From positions 1 through 36,922 of IMG/VR virus record IMGVR_UViG_3300034110_000838: a stretch of DNA of 36,922 nucleotides; one strand, given 5' to 3'. The notes under the pieces were generated by a model that did no database searches, was not told where the DNA came from, and worked only from the letters and a program-made list of their open reading frames with translations. A program made the position numbers and the translations under genes. Position 1 is the first letter of the stretch; each line of letters opens with the position of its first letter. The DNA is from a virus. Below are positions 30,726 through 36,264 of the stretch, piece after piece.

Positions 30726-30753
30726 GGGATCGGTGATGGTGTGGAGTTGATGG

Positions 30754-30823
30754 AAAAAAGGGATGCCCCGCTGCCGTCCGGAGGGTGCTGTCTTCCCGGC
30801 AAAGGCCCGGGCGGAAGCGGGGC
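30754..30823 (-). terminator. Intrinsic terminator or attenuator in the early operon
   Basis: On the minus strand two arms (plus coordinates 30807-30823 and 30765-30781) pair at 15 of 17 positions, followed by ATCCC and six T (30754-30759). It lies between the SAP-like gene stop and the 123-residue gene. In the direction of transcription it would split promoter-proximal immediate-early genes from the replication block, a classic place for regulated read-through. Confidence 0.8.
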
Positions 30824-30832
30824 GCTGGAAAG

Positions 30833-31117
30833 TCAGTGGAGGGACAGGATGAAGGTGGCATTCTCACGCACCGCCCAGGTCACCAGGCGGTCCACCATGT
30901 CCTCCTTGTTCTTCGGGATCGGCAGTTGCCGGGAGCGCAGCATTTCCACCAGGCGCTTGGACGGCAGGGTTCCGATCATCCGGCCCAGCTGGCCGGTGCC
31001 GAATGCCTCGCCCGTCGTCCCTCCCAGAATGATCGGATTCAGTGGCTTGGCTTTTTTCTTCACGGGCTTCCCGGCGGGGGCCGCCGGCTTCGGGTTGGTT
31101 TTGGCTTTCGCGGCCAT
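30833..31117 (-). CDS. Basic protein with SAP-like motif, 94 aa
   Basis: The product (MAAKAKTNPKPAAPAGKPVK) has a disordered Lys/Pro/Ala-rich N-terminus of about 25 residues. The C-terminal part has L-P-S-K-R-L-V-E-M-L-R-S-R-Q-L-P-I-P-K-N-K-E-D-M-V-D-R-L-V. The alternation helix-turn-helix with P-x-x-K-x-D/E-x-V/M-x-x-L resembles a SAP or HeH domain, a short DNA-binding fold. It may bind DNA without strong sequence preference. Its stop lies just ahead of the early terminator. No other motif is seen. Confidence 0.7.
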   Translation of the reverse strand: MAAKAKTNPKPAAPAGKPVKKKAKPLNPIILGGTTGEAFGTGQLGRMIGTLPSKRLVEMLRSRQLPIPKNKEDMVDRLVTWAVRENATFILSLH

Positions 31118-31160
31118 GTGTTTTTCGGTGCGTTCGGTGTTCTCGGGAAAGGATCATGGG

Positions 31161-31427
31161 TCAGACTCGTTCGTGCGGCTGGTAGGTCTCTTCCATCCGG
31201 GCGAAGCGGCGCCAGCGGCCGGCGTCCGCCAGCTCGATCAGCGCGCCCCCGGCGGCGGCCAGCGCCATGGCCAGCAGCGCCAGCGGCACCCACCAGAATT
31301 GTCCCCCGCGGCAGCCGGCCCCGATCAGGGCCATGGCCGCCACGCAGGCGATCGAGAAGACGGCCAGTCCCAGCGCGTCGCGGCGTGCCAGCGCGGCCAG
31401 CCGGTGGTAGTGGTGAGGGTCCTTCAT
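31161..31427 (-). CDS. Small two-helix membrane protein, 88 aa
   Basis: The product (MKDPHHYHRLAALARRDALG) has two hydrophobic helices, about residues 18-37 (L-G-L-A-V-F-S-I-A-C-V-A-A-M-A-L-I) and 45-64 (W-W-V-P-L-A-L-L-A-M-A-L-A-A-A-G-G-A-L), with basic residues at both ends. Both termini are likely to be cytoplasmic. An immediate-early membrane protein could serve superinfection exclusion or another host-directed task, but nothing in the sequence decides. The start overlaps the stop of the 67-residue gene as ATGA. Confidence 0.72.
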   Translation of the reverse strand: MKDPHHYHRLAALARRDALGLAVFSIACVAAMALIGAGCRGGQFWWVPLALLAMALAAAGGALIELADAGRWRRFARMEETYQPHERV

Positions 31428-31627
31428 GGGCGCAGGCGGCGGCGTTGGATTTCACGGAGCAGGGCGGCACGGCGGGCCAGCACCCACCGCTGTTCCGGGT
31501 CCTTCTTGTCCCACACGCGGCGGGCCATCAGATCGTTCGCCGCGGCCACCAGCGTCCCGTCGTTCATTTCCCGGGCGTGGCGGTCATGCTTCCCGGCGTC
31601 GATCTTGTCGGAGTTCATCACGATCAT
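31424..31627 (-). CDS. Small early protein, 67 aa
   Basis: The product (MIVMNSDKIDAGKHDRHARE) is polar and helical, ending in a basic stretch (A-L-L-R-E-I-Q-R-R-R-L-R-P). A second Met at codon 4 (ATG at 31618) is an alternative start. There is no recognised family. Its basic C-terminus may contact nucleic acid. It starts 12 bp after the preceding stop and overlaps the membrane protein gene by ATGA, which supports it being real. Confidence 0.65.
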   Translation of the reverse strand: MIVMNSDKIDAGKHDRHAREMNDGTLVAAANDLMARRVWDKKDPEQRWVLARRAALLREIQRRRLRP

Positions 31628-31639
31628 GGATTCAGGGGG

Positions 31640-31948
31640 TCAGAGGGCTTGCAGCGGTTGCGGGGCGGCGGGATAGCGCGCGGGCCGGGTCTTGCCGGCC
31701 AGGTAGCGGCGCAGCTCCCCCAGCGTCACCCCATACTTCCCGGGGCTGGTTTCCGTCACCGCCAGCACCTTCGGGATCGTGTGGCGGGACAGCCCGGTGA
31801 TCGTCCGCACCGCGGCGAAGTCGAAGACCACCAGCTCCAGCGCCCCGCCGGCCGCGGCCATCGCCTCCGCCGCCACGATCTCCGCCGCCTGGCGGGAAAT
31901 CGCGGCCCATTGCTCCGCGCTCCACGTCTGGGAAACCGCGCCTTTCAT
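31640..31948 (-). CDS. Putative helix-turn-helix early protein, 102 aa
   Basis: The product (MKGAVSQTWSAEQWAAISRQ) has an N-terminal amphipathic helix rich in Ala/Glu, then F-A-A-V-R-T-I-T-G-L-S-R-H-T-I-P-K-V-L-A-V-T-E, which reads as a helix-turn-helix (G-L-S-R-x-T-I-P-K), and finally K-Y-G-V-T-L-G-E-L-R-R-Y-L-A-G-K. The last part is like the wing region of excisionase or MerR-type small regulators. An excisionase or early regulator role is possible. It overlaps the preceding 61-residue gene by ATGA. Confidence 0.65.
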   Translation of the reverse strand: MKGAVSQTWSAEQWAAISRQAAEIVAAEAMAAAGGALELVVFDFAAVRTITGLSRHTIPKVLAVTETSPGKYGVTLGELRRYLAGKTRPARYPAAPQPLQAL

Positions 31949-32130
31949 CGTCCGCCCTCCGTTTCCGTTTCCGCGGCATCCGCGCCAGCCTCGCAGGCCT
32001 GCTTGCGGATCTCGCGGGACAGCGCGCCCAGCTCGGCGGCCAGCGCCTCCAGCGCGGTGGGGGTGAATTCCCCGGCCGCCAGATTCGCGGCGGTGCGGAG
32101 ACGGTAGCGGGATTCTTCGGAGAGTTTCAT
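31945..32130 (-). CDS. Small early protein, 61 aa
   Basis: The product (MKLSEESRYRLRTAANLAAG) is an Ala/Glu-rich helical peptide. It is in the immediate-early block, its start context is CGATCCCATG, and its stop overlaps the next start by ATGA. This regular gene packing is the main reason to accept it. There is no recognised family or motif. It may be a small adaptor or inhibitor, which the sequence cannot show. Confidence 0.62.
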   Translation of the reverse strand: MKLSEESRYRLRTAANLAAGEFTPTALEALAAELGALSREIRKQACEAGADAAETETEGGR

Positions 32131-32280
32131 GGGATCGGGGCGGGATCGGGATTCGGGGCGGGCTTGGTCGGGTTGGCGGGGGGCGGTGGCGGTGGAAAGG
32201 GATCCGTCCGGCCGGCGGTCACTGTTCGTTTCCTTCTGATCCCCCCCCGAGGTGCAAAAGGGCCGGCCGGACGAAAGGGG
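32131..32280 (-). other. 150-bp early leader spacer with a long inverted repeat
   Basis: No gene is seen here. Two 11-bp arms (CGTCCGGCCGG at 32205-32215 and its complement at 32263-32273) enclose 47 bases, including eight consecutive C. No T run follows on the minus strand. It could form a leader structure between the Cro-position gene and the rest of the early operon, possibly an anti-termination or attenuation site. Confidence 0.45.
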
Positions 32281-32472
32281 TCAGGCCGCGCTGGCGGCCT
32301 GCGGGTCCAGCAAGCGGCGGGAAACCTCATCGACCAGCTGGCCGAGAAGTTCCGGCAGCGACAGGCCGCGGCGCATCGCCTCGCGGCGCAGCGCGGAAAG
32401 CTGCTTTTCGGAAAGCTCGCGGAGGTCCGCGGCCACCAGGCGGTCTTGCGGTATTCGGGTCGGCTTAGGCAT
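32281..32472 (-). CDS. Cro-position small regulator, 63 aa (RHH-like)
   Basis: The product (MPKPTRIPQDRLVAADLREL) is the first gene transcribed leftward from the immunity region, opposite the repressor, the place Cro holds in lambdoid phages. The sequence S-E-K-Q-L-S-A-L-R-R-E-A-M-R-R-G-L-S-L-P-E-L-L-G-Q-L-V-D-E-V fits the two helices of a ribbon-helix-helix protein (S-L/P-E-L-L-x-x-L-V), though the usual N-terminal strand is short. It may bind the operators at 32481-32520. The role is inferred from place and fold pattern. Confidence 0.65.
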   Translation of the reverse strand: MPKPTRIPQDRLVAADLRELSEKQLSALRREAMRRGLSLPELLGQLVDEVSRRLLDPQAASAA

Positions 32473-32480
32473 GCGCCCAA

Positions 32481-32503
32481 CAATGCGAGATATTCTCGCA
32501 TTG
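32481..32503. promoter_or_regulatory. Operator O1, perfect palindrome between repressor and Cro-position gene
   Basis: A perfect inverted repeat with 10-bp arms (CAATGCGAGA and TCTCGCATTG) around TAT. Its centre GAGATATTCTC is shared, with one change, by O2 at 32508-32520. It lies 9 bp from the Cro-position start codon and overlaps the likely leftward promoter spacer. It is the likely binding site of the repressor or the Cro-position protein. Confidence 0.8.
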
Positions 32504-32507
32504 TCAA
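32502..32507 (-). promoter_or_regulatory. Candidate -35 box (TTGACA) of the early leftward promoter
   Basis: The minus strand reads a perfect TTGACA here. At 16 bp spacing the -10 position would read CATTGT (weak), overlapped by O1. The arrangement, with an operator between and over the promoter boxes, is what a repressed early promoter should look like. The weak -10 keeps confidence moderate. Confidence 0.45.
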
Positions 32508-32520
32508 TGAGATCTTCTCA
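32508..32520. promoter_or_regulatory. Operator O2, imperfect copy of O1
   Basis: TGAGATCTTCTCA is an inverted repeat of 5-bp arms around TCT. Its GAGATCTTCTC core matches O1 except at one base. A further half-site (TTCTCAC) occurs near 32545. The spacing suggests a multi-operator region as in lambdoid phages. Confidence 0.65.
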
Positions 32521-32574
32521 CTCCTCGTCAAATTTAGTTGGAAGTTCTCACAAAACCGTGTAAGAACCTGATCC

Positions 32575-33042
32575 ATGATCCCCTACGACGAGATCGACAA
32601 CCGGCTGAAAGCCATTGGAAAGAATCGCGCCTGGCTGGCAGAACGATCCGGCCGCTCCCCCGGCTCCCTTCGCGCGGCTCTTGCTCCCAATGCCAATCCG
32701 AAAAACCGAACGAATCTCCTTCAGCGCGCGCTGTCGGAGACAATTGAGCGCGAGGAGGCCGATCAAGCGGCGTTCTCCCAGCCGATCCCGCCCGGCATGA
32801 CGAACGTGTTCTTGAATGACGAGATGCTGGACCGCGCCGACCGTGCCAGCCGGCAGGTGAATTCCTCATCCCTCGCCGAGTTCTGCCGGGATGCCATCCT
32901 GTTCCGTGCGGATGAGATCCTGGCCGGGAACGAAGATCCCGTCCCGCTGCCCTTCACCCCGCCGGCCAACAATAGCCACGCGCCCTACCCCAAGCCCTCC
33001 GCGCTGCCCCCGGTGCGCCCAAACTCCCGCCGCGCCAAATAA
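32575..33042 (+). CDS. Repressor-position DNA-binding protein with HTH and RHH-like parts, 155 aa
   Basis: The product (MIPYDEIDNRLKAIGKNRAW) begins with a helix-turn-helix at about residues 8-35 (L-K-A-I-G-K-N-R-A-W-L-A-E-R-S-G-R-S-P-G-S-L-R-A-A-L). From about residue 77 it has N-V-F-L-N-D-E-M-L-D-R-A-D-R-A-S-R and S-S-L-A-E-F-C-R-D-A-I-L, a strand and two helices in the ribbon-helix-helix pattern. The C-terminus is Pro-rich and disordered. There is no LexA/CI-type self-cleavage domain (no A/C-G peptidase region seen), so induction may differ from lambda. It is divergent from the early operon and next to operators, so it is the likely lysogeny repressor. The start is preceded by CTGATCC, without a strong Shine-Dalgarno sequence. 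Confidence 0.78.
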   Translation: MIPYDEIDNRLKAIGKNRAWLAERSGRSPGSLRAALAPNANPKNRTNLLQRALSETIEREEADQAAFSQPIPPGMTNVFLNDEMLDRADRASRQVNSSSLAEFCRDAILFRADEILAGNEDPVPLPFTPPANNSHAPYPKPSALPPVRPNSRRAK

Positions 33043-33120
33043 TCCCCTTCTGGCCCGGCCCTTGTCGCAGATGCTCCCGGACATAGACGGTCCGCCCCCC
33101 CCTAACAGAAAGCAAATCTT

Positions 33121-33378
33121 TCACTCCCTCCACGCCCGCAGCCCGTGCCGGGCCATCGGCAGCCAAGCCAGGCATAGCAGGACCAGACCAAGCTCGAACA
33201 AAGCACCGTTCTTCTGACTCCCCAGCCACGCAGCCAGCCCCGCATCCCTGGCAACCGCATGCAACACGGCACCGACCACCAGATAACCGATCCACCATGA
33301 GAGATCGCCCCATCCGAAAGCCCTTTTCCGCACCGCATCACGCGGCGGCGACAGCTTCACCGTTTTCGCCGCACTCAT
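33121..33378 (-). CDS. Small two-helix membrane protein next to lipoprotein, 85 aa
   Basis: The product from 33378 (MSAAKTVKLSPPRDAVRKRA) has a basic N-terminus. Two hydrophobic segments follow: W-W-I-G-Y-L-V-V-G-A-V-L-H-A-V-A (about 28-43) and L-F-E-L-G-L-V-L-L-C-L-A-W-L (about 59-72). Its start overlaps the lipoprotein stop as ATGA, so the two are co-translated. The pair points against the repressor gene on one side and away from the integrase on the other, and is outside the early and late operons. Such placement is typical of genes expressed in the lysogen. A role in superinfection exclusion is a reasonable hypothesis. Confidence 0.7.
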   Translation of the reverse strand: MSAAKTVKLSPPRDAVRKRAFGWGDLSWWIGYLVVGAVLHAVARDAGLAAWLGSQKNGALFELGLVLLCLAWLPMARHGLRAWRE

Positions 33379-33707
33379 GGCTTCTCCGTGAAAACGAAGG
33401 TCTTCGACGGGTTGATCGGCCGGCCTGTCCGCCCGTCGCCGTGCGTGGTGTCTTCCATCGCGTATCCGCCAGGGAAAGTCCGCGCGGCATATCGATGGGC
33501 GACAATCGTCATGTCCTGATGACTCGCCGCCACCGTGCCGAAGCCAAAACGCGTGTCGGTCACGGTGATCATGTGCTTTTTCCCGCCCAGCCGTTCGTGG
33601 CGGATCGTCATCCCGCTCGGGTCTTTCACCGCCGGTCCTTGGGCGTTCATTGGACCCACGCACCCCGCCAGCACGGCGGCCATCAGAACAACTAGGATCG
33701 ATTTCAT
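33375..33707 (-). CDS. Prophage-type lipoprotein, 110 aa
   Basis: The product (MKSILVVLMAAVLAGCVGPM) has a clear lipoprotein signal: Lys at position 2, a hydrophobic core, lipobox L-A-G-C. The mature part (K-K-H-M-I-T-V-T-D-T-R-F-G-F-G-T-V, then F-P-G-G-Y-A-M) looks like a small periplasmic beta domain. It starts 15 bp from the divergent integrase start, and its stop is joined to the membrane protein gene. Lipoproteins made by prophages are known to block receptors or DNA entry of competing phages, so exclusion is a fair guess. A second-site lysis role is less likely because the gene is far from the endolysin. Confidence 0.75.
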   Translation of the reverse strand: MKSILVVLMAAVLAGCVGPMNAQGPAVKDPSGMTIRHERLGGKKHMITVTDTRFGFGTVAASHQDMTIVAHRYAARTFPGGYAMEDTTHGDGRTGRPINPSKTFVFTEKP

Positions 33708-33722
33708 CAGGAGCAATATGCC

Positions 33723-35009
33723 ATGAGCGCTCGCAAAAAGTTCCGAGTCCGGCGAGGAAATTCCCACCTCTCCGTCTATCCCTGGACGCATCCGCGCACC
33801 GGCCGGGAATGCTGGCGCTACGCGTGGCGGGAATCCGCCGGCCAGCCATGGCGCTACGTCACCCGGGAAAAGCGCGCGGACATCGTAGACAGCGCGGAGC
33901 GGAAGCTGGCCGAGCTGGACCGCGGCGGCATCGTCTGGAGCGGCCTCCCCGCCGAGCGGCTGGCATTCCTCGAGTCCATCCACCGCACCGCGCGCCCCTC
34001 CGACCAGCAGGCCATTCTCGAATTCATCGCCAGCCGGCAGAAAAGCGGTGCCCTGGCCGATGCCGTCGCCCGCTTCATGGCCCACAAGATCGCCGCGAAG
34101 AAGGGCCACGAAACCGCGCACCTCGCCCAGGTCCGCCGCGACCTCGAAGCCCTGGCGGATCACTTCCCCGGCCGCCTGGTCATCGATGTCTCCCATCCCG
34201 AGCTGGAACAATGGTGGACCGCGCGCGCCGGCACCGCCGGTGCCGATCGCCAGCGTGGCATCCGCACCACCCTGGCTATGTTCTGGAAATGGGCGCGCAA
34301 GGACGGCATCGCGGGGAACGACGTGGACACCGTGGCCGACCGCCTCCCCCGCATCGAAGCGGGCGAGGCCTCGCTTTGCATCTTCCACCTCGATGAACTC
34401 GAGTTCCTGCTGTCGATCGTGGAACGCCAGTGGTTCCCCCTGATCGTCCTTGGCGCTTTCCAAGGACTCCGGCCCGAAGAGATCGCGCCCAAGCAGGGCA
34501 GCCGCAAGCCCCCGAAGCCCGGCGCCCCCGCCCGCAAGACCGCCCCGCCCAAGCCCGGCATGCGGTGGGAATTCATCGACTGGGAATGGAACGTGATCCG
34601 GATCCCCAAGGCCGTGTCCAAAACCCGCGAGCGCGTCATGCCGCTGCACCCTGCCACACGTGCCTGGCTCGAGGCCTACGGCGCCGGCCCCACCTGGACC
34701 GGCCCGGTCTGCCTGGAGAATCCGACCGAAGTCCACCCGCGCGCCACCACCACATGGGGGAAAGCCCTTGCCGGGAAATTCCCCGAGCGCTTCACCGAGT
34801 GGCCGCAGGACGGACCGCGCCACTCGTACGCCTCGTATCGGAATGCCGTCGTGCGGAATCTCCCCCAGGTGGCCGAAGAAATGGGAACCTCCGAAGCCAT
34901 GCTGCACGGCCACTATCACAACCCGCGCACCACCGCACAGGGTGAAGCCTGGTTCAACTTCCTGCCCTCCGCCGCCCGCGTGCTGGCCGCCTACCTCAAA
35001 GCCGCGTGA
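33723..35009 (+). CDS. int: Tyrosine recombinase integrase, 428 aa
   Basis: A site-specific recombinase of the phage integrase family. N-terminal residues 1-75 form an arm-binding-like region (MSARKKFRVRRGNSHLSVYP), followed by a SAM-like core-binding domain (about 107-210). Catalytic residues: R250 in F-Q-G-L-R-P-E-E, K300 in S-K-T-R-E-R-V-M-P-L, R366 in R-H-S-Y-A-S-Y, H395 or H397 in L-H-G-H-Y, and nucleophile Y398. The usual first His of H-x-x-R is D363 here, as in some related integrases. AGGAG at 33708-33712 is a good ribosome binding site. A tRNA-like attP candidate lies about 120 bp downstream, as expected for an integrase gene next to its attachment site. Confidence 0.94.
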   Translation: MSARKKFRVRRGNSHLSVYPWTHPRTGRECWRYAWRESAGQPWRYVTREKRADIVDSAERKLAELDRGGIVWSGLPAERLAFLESIHRTARPSDQQAILEFIASRQKSGALADAVARFMAHKIAAKKGHETAHLAQVRRDLEALADHFPGRLVIDVSHPELEQWWTARAGTAGADRQRGIRTTLAMFWKWARKDGIAGNDVDTVADRLPRIEAGEASLCIFHLDELEFLLSIVERQWFPLIVLGAFQGLRPEEIAPKQGSRKPPKPGAPARKTAPPKPGMRWEFIDWEWNVIRIPKAVSKTRERVMPLHPATRAWLEAYGAGPTWTGPVCLENPTEVHPRATTTWGKALAGKFPERFTEWPQDGPRHSYASYRNAVVRNLPQVAEEMGTSEAMLHGHYHNPRTTAQGEAWFNFLPSAARVLAAYLKAA

Positions 35010-35131
35010 TCCGATTGGCTCCGATTTTCCGAAGGCCTACGCGGGTAGAACGCGGCAGATTTGAAACCTCACGCGCCCGCAATCGTTGAATTTGCACGGT
35101 TTCGACAGCTTCCACAAACTTCCCGCATCCC

Positions 35132-35182
35132 TAAGGATCTAGTGGAGTAATCCGTGGGGGTTCGAGTCCCCCCTCGAGCACC
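35132..35182 (+). other. Candidate attP core: 3' part of a tRNA-Leu-like gene
   Basis: A T-arm (GGGGG at 35156-35160, loop TTCGAGT, CCCCC at 35168-35172) is followed by a 7-base acceptor 3' strand CTCGAGC, discriminator A and CC. Upstream, GGA-GTAA-TCC forms the long variable arm of a class II tRNA. Discriminator A supports Leu rather than Ser. The match would begin at the anticodon region (TAAGG), giving a Leu(UAA)-like tRNA. There is no 5' half, so this is a fragment carried for integration, not a working tRNA. Confidence 0.85.
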
Positions 35183-35196
35183 TTCCTTTGAACGAC

Positions 35197-35224
35197 AAGG
35201 CCCGGAGCGATCCGGGCCTTTCCG
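35197..35224 (+). terminator. Rightward terminator after attP
   Basis: A perfect 10-bp stem (AAGGCCCGGA with TCCGGGCCTT) and a GCGA tetraloop are followed by TCCGTTTT. It would end integrase transcripts on the plus strand, or may be carried over from the host tRNA locus. Confidence 0.85.
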
Positions 35225-35285
35225 TTTTCAGGGACTGGCGGTGGCCGTGATCCGAGGATGTTCCGATTTCCGGAACCCCTCCTCC

Positions 35286-35315
35286 GACCATTTTGCTGGC
35301 ACCAACAAAATGGTC
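35286..35315 (-). terminator. Hairpin at the end of the late operon
   Basis: A perfect inverted repeat with 10-bp arms (GACCATTTTG at 35286-35295, complement at 35306-35315) and a 10-base loop begins within the stop codon of the last late gene. T runs occur only within the arms, so it may be a weak or factor-assisted terminator facing the integrase terminator. Confidence 0.65.
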
Positions 35316-35601
35316 ACGGCCGCCGGCTCAGGTCCTCGATGGCCTCCGTCTGGGATTCCAGTTTCATGGCCACGTTCTGCATCACGGAAATCGCGTCCTT
35401 GTAGGCGTCCAGCAGCTGGAGGCGGTCGGCGCGCATGTCACTGTAAACATGGACGATCCCCCAGCCGAAGACGCCGGCCACGGCAATTCCTACCCCGAAG
35501 CGGGCCAGGGCCCAGACGATGAGACCTTGCCACGTGTTGGGGACCTGGATGGGGTCCGGGGTGTCCCGGTTGGCGATGTCGTGCAGCTCTTCTTGTGACA
35601 T
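35314..35601 (-). CDS. Single-span membrane protein, lysis-region (holin or inner-spanin candidate), 95 aa
   Basis: The product (MSQEELHDIANRDTPDPIQV) has a soluble N-terminus of about 24 residues and one hydrophobic segment (about 27-52: L-I-V-W-A-L-A-R-F-G-V-G-I-A-V-A-G-V-F-G-W-G-I). The C-terminal part is a charged helix with heptad-like Leu/Met spacing (Q-L-L-D-A-Y-K-D-A-I, then M-K-L-E-S-Q-T-E-A-I-E-D-L). It follows the endolysin, so it is probably part of the lysis module. A single-span holin like that of T7 or an inner spanin are both possible. The coiled-coil tail slightly favours a spanin. It is the last gene of the late operon. Confidence 0.7.
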   Translation of the reverse strand: MSQEELHDIANRDTPDPIQVPNTWQGLIVWALARFGVGIAVAGVFGWGIVHVYSDMRADRLQLLDAYKDAISVMQNVAMKLESQTEAIEDLSRRP

Positions 35602-35628
35602 GGTGGCGGGTGCGGTTGGCGAGGTCTC

Positions 35629-36264
35629 TTAGTGGGTGATCCGGATGACGGAGCGGATGAGGGTGCGGGACCGGGACCGGCGGAAGACGCCGCCGCCTTC
35701 GTTGTTCCCGCTGTCCAGGGAGGTGTTGGCATCGATGGTCTGGACCACGCCGCTGCCGCGCGGGCACCGGGCTTCCACCACGGAGGCGTGGCTGAATTCC
35801 CAAATGATGATGTCCCCCGGCTCGAGCGGGTCGCCCTTGCCGATGAAGACCACGCCTTTCCCGGCGTTGCGCTTGGCCCATTGCTCAAGCAGGAAGGCCT
35901 TGGCGGTAGTGGGAAGGGTGAAGGGAACGGCGGCCTTGGCGACGGCTTCCCTGACCCAGTAGCAGACGGCGGCGGCGCAGTAGGGCTGCCGGTCCTGGTA
36001 GCCGTCCGGGTAGGTGGTGGCGGGCCAGTATTTGGCGATGCCGTCGCCCTGGTTCTTCCCTTCCGTCTCGCGGATCCAGAGGTCCGCCTTGGCAAAATCC
36101 ACCAGCCGGTGCGCGATGCTGCCGGCGGTGGCGGGCGTCAGCGAGGCTTCCCACGCGGCGCGGGCGGCGGCGGTCCTGGCACCGGGAATGCCATCGAGCG
36201 GGCCGGGGTCGAATCCGAGGCTTTTCAGCCCGGCTTGCTGGAGGAACAGGCCGGCGTCCTTCAT
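35629..36264 (-). CDS. Endolysin: peptidoglycan-binding domain plus CHAP-like amidase/peptidase, 211 aa
   Basis: The start at 36264 (MKDAGLFLQQAGLKSLGFDP) is set by an ATGA overlap with the preceding gene. Residues about 5-40 form a small peptidoglycan-binding domain (L-G-F-D-P-G-P-L-D-G-I-P-G-A-R-T-A-A-A). The rest is a CHAP/NlpC-like hydrolase: catalytic Cys96 in Q-P-Y-C-A-A-A-V, then G-D-P-L-E-P-G-D-I-I-I-W-E-F and His159 in S-H-A-S-V-V-E-A. Such enzymes cut the peptide part of peptidoglycan. There is no signal peptide, so it would need a holin for release. This is distinct from the virion-borne lysozyme domain. Confidence 0.87.
   Translation of the reverse strand: MKDAGLFLQQAGLKSLGFDPGPLDGIPGARTAAARAAWEASLTPATAGSIAHRLVDFAKADLWIRETEGKNQGDGIAKYWPATTYPDGYQDRQPYCAAAVCYWVREAVAKAAVPFTLPTTAKAFLLEQWAKRNAGKGVVFIGKGDPLEPGDIIIWEFSHASVVEARCPRGSGVVQTIDANTSLDSGNNEGGGVFRRSRSRTLIRSVIRITH

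Larger units (their letters stand above)
35010..35313. other. Integrase-downstream non-coding region (attP, terminators)
   Basis: These 304 bp hold no gene that I can support. They contain the tRNA-Leu-like fragment (35132-35182), a rightward terminator (35197-35224) and a second hairpin just after the opposing late gene (35286-35315). The part 35010-35131 is relatively AT-rich and carries a near-direct repeat (ATCCGATTGGCTCCGATTTT), which could include integrase arm sites. Transcription from both sides converges here. Confidence 0.7.

Noticed and set aside
35132-35182. A functional tRNA gene
   Set aside because: Only the 3' half is present; no D-arm or 5' acceptor strand is found upstream, and CCA is not complete.
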